The notes under the pieces are model-generated. The model searched no databases, was not told the origin of the DNA, and saw only the letters and a program-made list of their open reading frames with translations. Position numbers and translations under genes: made by a program. Shown piece by piece: positions 63,097 to 64,000 of a DNA stretch of 64,000 bases (position 1 is its first letter; each line of letters starts with the position of its first letter). This DNA is from JBBQWZ01 sp038210135 (GTDB lineage Bacteria; Acidobacteriota; Terriglobia; Bryobacterales; Bryobacteraceae). The DNA is taken from positions 92,842 through 156,841 of the forward strand of contig JBBQWZ010000007.1 in assembly GCA_038210135.1 (NCBI GenBank). Direction: 5' to 3'.

Positions 63097-63431
63097 CTAG
63101 CTGTCGATCAATCTATCGTAATCGTCGTGACGACCGATCCAGAACCAGAAGAAGTCGTTGTCGCGGCGCCGCGCGAGGGCACGATAGCCGCGGCCTACAC
63201 GAACCGACCAAAACGGCCCGGTCTGCTTCAAACGCAGCGACGGATGGCTAGCAGCCCGTGTCTAAAATCACTTTCCTTGGAGAATGTTTCCGCATAAAAT
63301 GGCTCATGGCGATGGGGACGAGGGTCCACCGCAAAAAGCTGATATTGTTTGTTGGCGTTCTTCCGAATTTCTTTCGGCCACGCGTCATAGTGATGCCAGA
63401 ATAGCGGCAATGCATGCGAGCGAAAGTTCAC
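63097..63431 (-). pseudogene. Interrupted RelE/HigB-like toxin gene
   Basis: The N-terminal part reads FWHHYDAWPKEIRKNANKQYQLFAVDP and the C-terminal part HPSLRLKQTGPFWSVRVGRGYRAL and DNDFFWFWIGRHDDYDRLI, together a RelE-superfamily toxin of about 85 residues. They lie in different frames, separated by about 71-74 bp (roughly 63247-63320), which shifts the frame. A GTG at 63431 overlaps the antitoxin stop. The gene cannot make the full toxin. Confidence 0.8.
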
Positions 63432-63666
63432 TTCGCTTGAGGATCACGCCGGTAACGAAAACCTTCTTCGGACGGGCGGAAATTTCCTGAGTCAATTTGG
63501 GCATCGATTTTGGCCAGGAGATCCGAACCGGGACCACCCTCGGCAAAGTCCCGCTCCACTTGACGGTCCCACGACTCATCCGCCAGATCCTCGAACCAAT
63601 CGGCAACTGCTTGCGCTCCGAGTCGGAAAGGTGAGTGATCGCATCCTTGATGCCTTCGACGGTCAT
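63428..63666 (-). pseudogene. Frameshifted antitoxin gene
   Basis: The start at ATG 63666 reads MTVEGIKDAITHLSDSERK in one frame, and the continuation VADWFEDLADESWDRQVERD and NFRPSEEGFRYRRDPQAK lies in another frame. The join near 63610 implies a one-base indel. The two segments together match the size and style of small antitoxins paired with RelE/HigB-like toxins. The stop overlaps the toxin start. Confidence 0.75.
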
Positions 63667-64000
63667 ACGACAACAATAGCCGGATTCAGAAAGGGCTGCA
63701 ATTTCGAGGACGTTAGAGCATCTCGTCCGAGCGAATCCCGAGAGGCGACGACTCACACAATCACGCGACGCATATACGTCGATTGGCATGTCAGATGGAA
63801 GACGGGGACGGTTCGCTGATTCTTACAGAGGATTACCGCCTCCGCTACTGCGCTGTGGGCAAGCATTTTCTCATCGAAGGATGAGCCTGAAGCGGGGCGT
63901 TGAGGGTGGGTGAGGCTGGAGTCTTTCTTTTTTGTTTGAGGAAAGAAGCAATCGTAGGCGCTGTGGGAATGTGGGAAACGCGGGAGCGTTTTCCAAGGGC
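63667..64000. other. 334-bp tail of the window
   Basis: I find no supportable gene. Short frames on the plus strand (about 63790-63880) end after 30-60 codons and match nothing I know. A pyrimidine-rich TCTTTCTTTTTTG (63929-63941) followed by GAGGAAAGAA may form a weak stem. The region may hold the promoter of the decayed antitoxin. Confidence 0.4.

Noticed and set aside
63927..63952. Pyrimidine-rich stretch with AAGAA partner as a terminator
   Set aside because: The stem is only about six A/T-rich pairs and no adjacent gene end needs it.
1..64000. tRNA, rRNA, CRISPR arrays and insertion sequences
   Set aside because: I found no clover-leaf T-loop motif with partner arms, no rRNA text, no regular spaced repeats, and no transposase-like protein. 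A tRNAscan/Rfam search would settle the RNA part.

Overview
The window is a 64 kb, G+C-rich, gene-dense stretch of bacterial chromosome. It holds about 50 protein genes and no rRNA, tRNA, CRISPR array or transposase that I can see. The gene content fits an Acidobacteriota genome, probably of the Bryobacterales/Solibacter type: several PD40-propeller S9 peptidases and a tricorn homologue, planctomycete-type cytochrome c (PSCyt1) domains, DUF3617, UPF0182, TAT-exported Gfo/Idh/MocA oxidoreductases and WxxGxW-repeat secreted proteins. This placement is inference from gene content, not a phylogeny.

Layout. 0-6 kb: the end of a beta-lactamase-like/M29-like fusion, then an ABC exporter pair (LolD/MacB type) divergent from a TesA-type GDSL esterase, as in E. 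coli ybbAP-tesA. 6-14 kb: RNase R, an Xre/DUF2384-RES toxin-antitoxin pair, agmatine catabolism (aguB-aguA) and a UPF0182 membrane protein. 14-19 kb, minus strand: an outer-membrane barrel candidate, a PQQ-propeller protein overlapping an iron alcohol dehydrogenase, an internally deleted amidohydrolase, and pyrophosphatase. 19-22 kb: argF-argH-argR with an ArgR-box-like operator on the argF promoter. 22-28 kb: a glycan cluster with an alpha/alpha-toroid protein, a GT2-GT4 fusion and a coiled-coil methyltransferase. 28-31 kb: queF with a TIGR00300 ornithine cyclodeaminase-type protein, then an S41 protease homologue that has lost its catalytic Ser and Lys, and an FmdB zinc-ribbon protein.

31-37 kb, minus strand: a two-enzyme end of an oxidative (Weimberg-type) sugar-acid pathway, then Gfo/Idh/MocA oxidoreductase, cytochrome-SUMF fusion and ApbE. 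37-42.5 kb: small secreted proteins, one behind a textbook sigma-54 promoter, then glgC and an ECF sigma/anti-sigma-like pair. 42.5-52 kb, minus strand: three tandem S9 peptidases feeding into a penicillin acylase, a VOC protein and an EamA transporter, which looks like an exported peptide or amide degradation operon. 52-56 kb: SDR, IspF, IspD and a fosmidomycin-resistance-like MFS transporter. 56-64 kb: a tricorn protease homologue, an unknown protein, a YbiT-type ABC-F ATPase, a conserved unknown protein and a decayed toxin-antitoxin locus.

Two themes recur. Many start codons have a TANNNT hexamer only 6-9 nt upstream and no Shine-Dalgarno, suggesting leaderless transcription. Several genes keep an open frame but have lost active-site residues (S41, M29-like, amidohydrolase) or are frameshifted (terminal TA pair, small gene after the aldehyde dehydrogenase). 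I found no clearly new defence or mobile system. The best second-look items are the dead S41 homologue, the S9 triplication, the sigma-54 promoter, the ArgR operator, the GT fusion cluster and the interrupted toxin gene.
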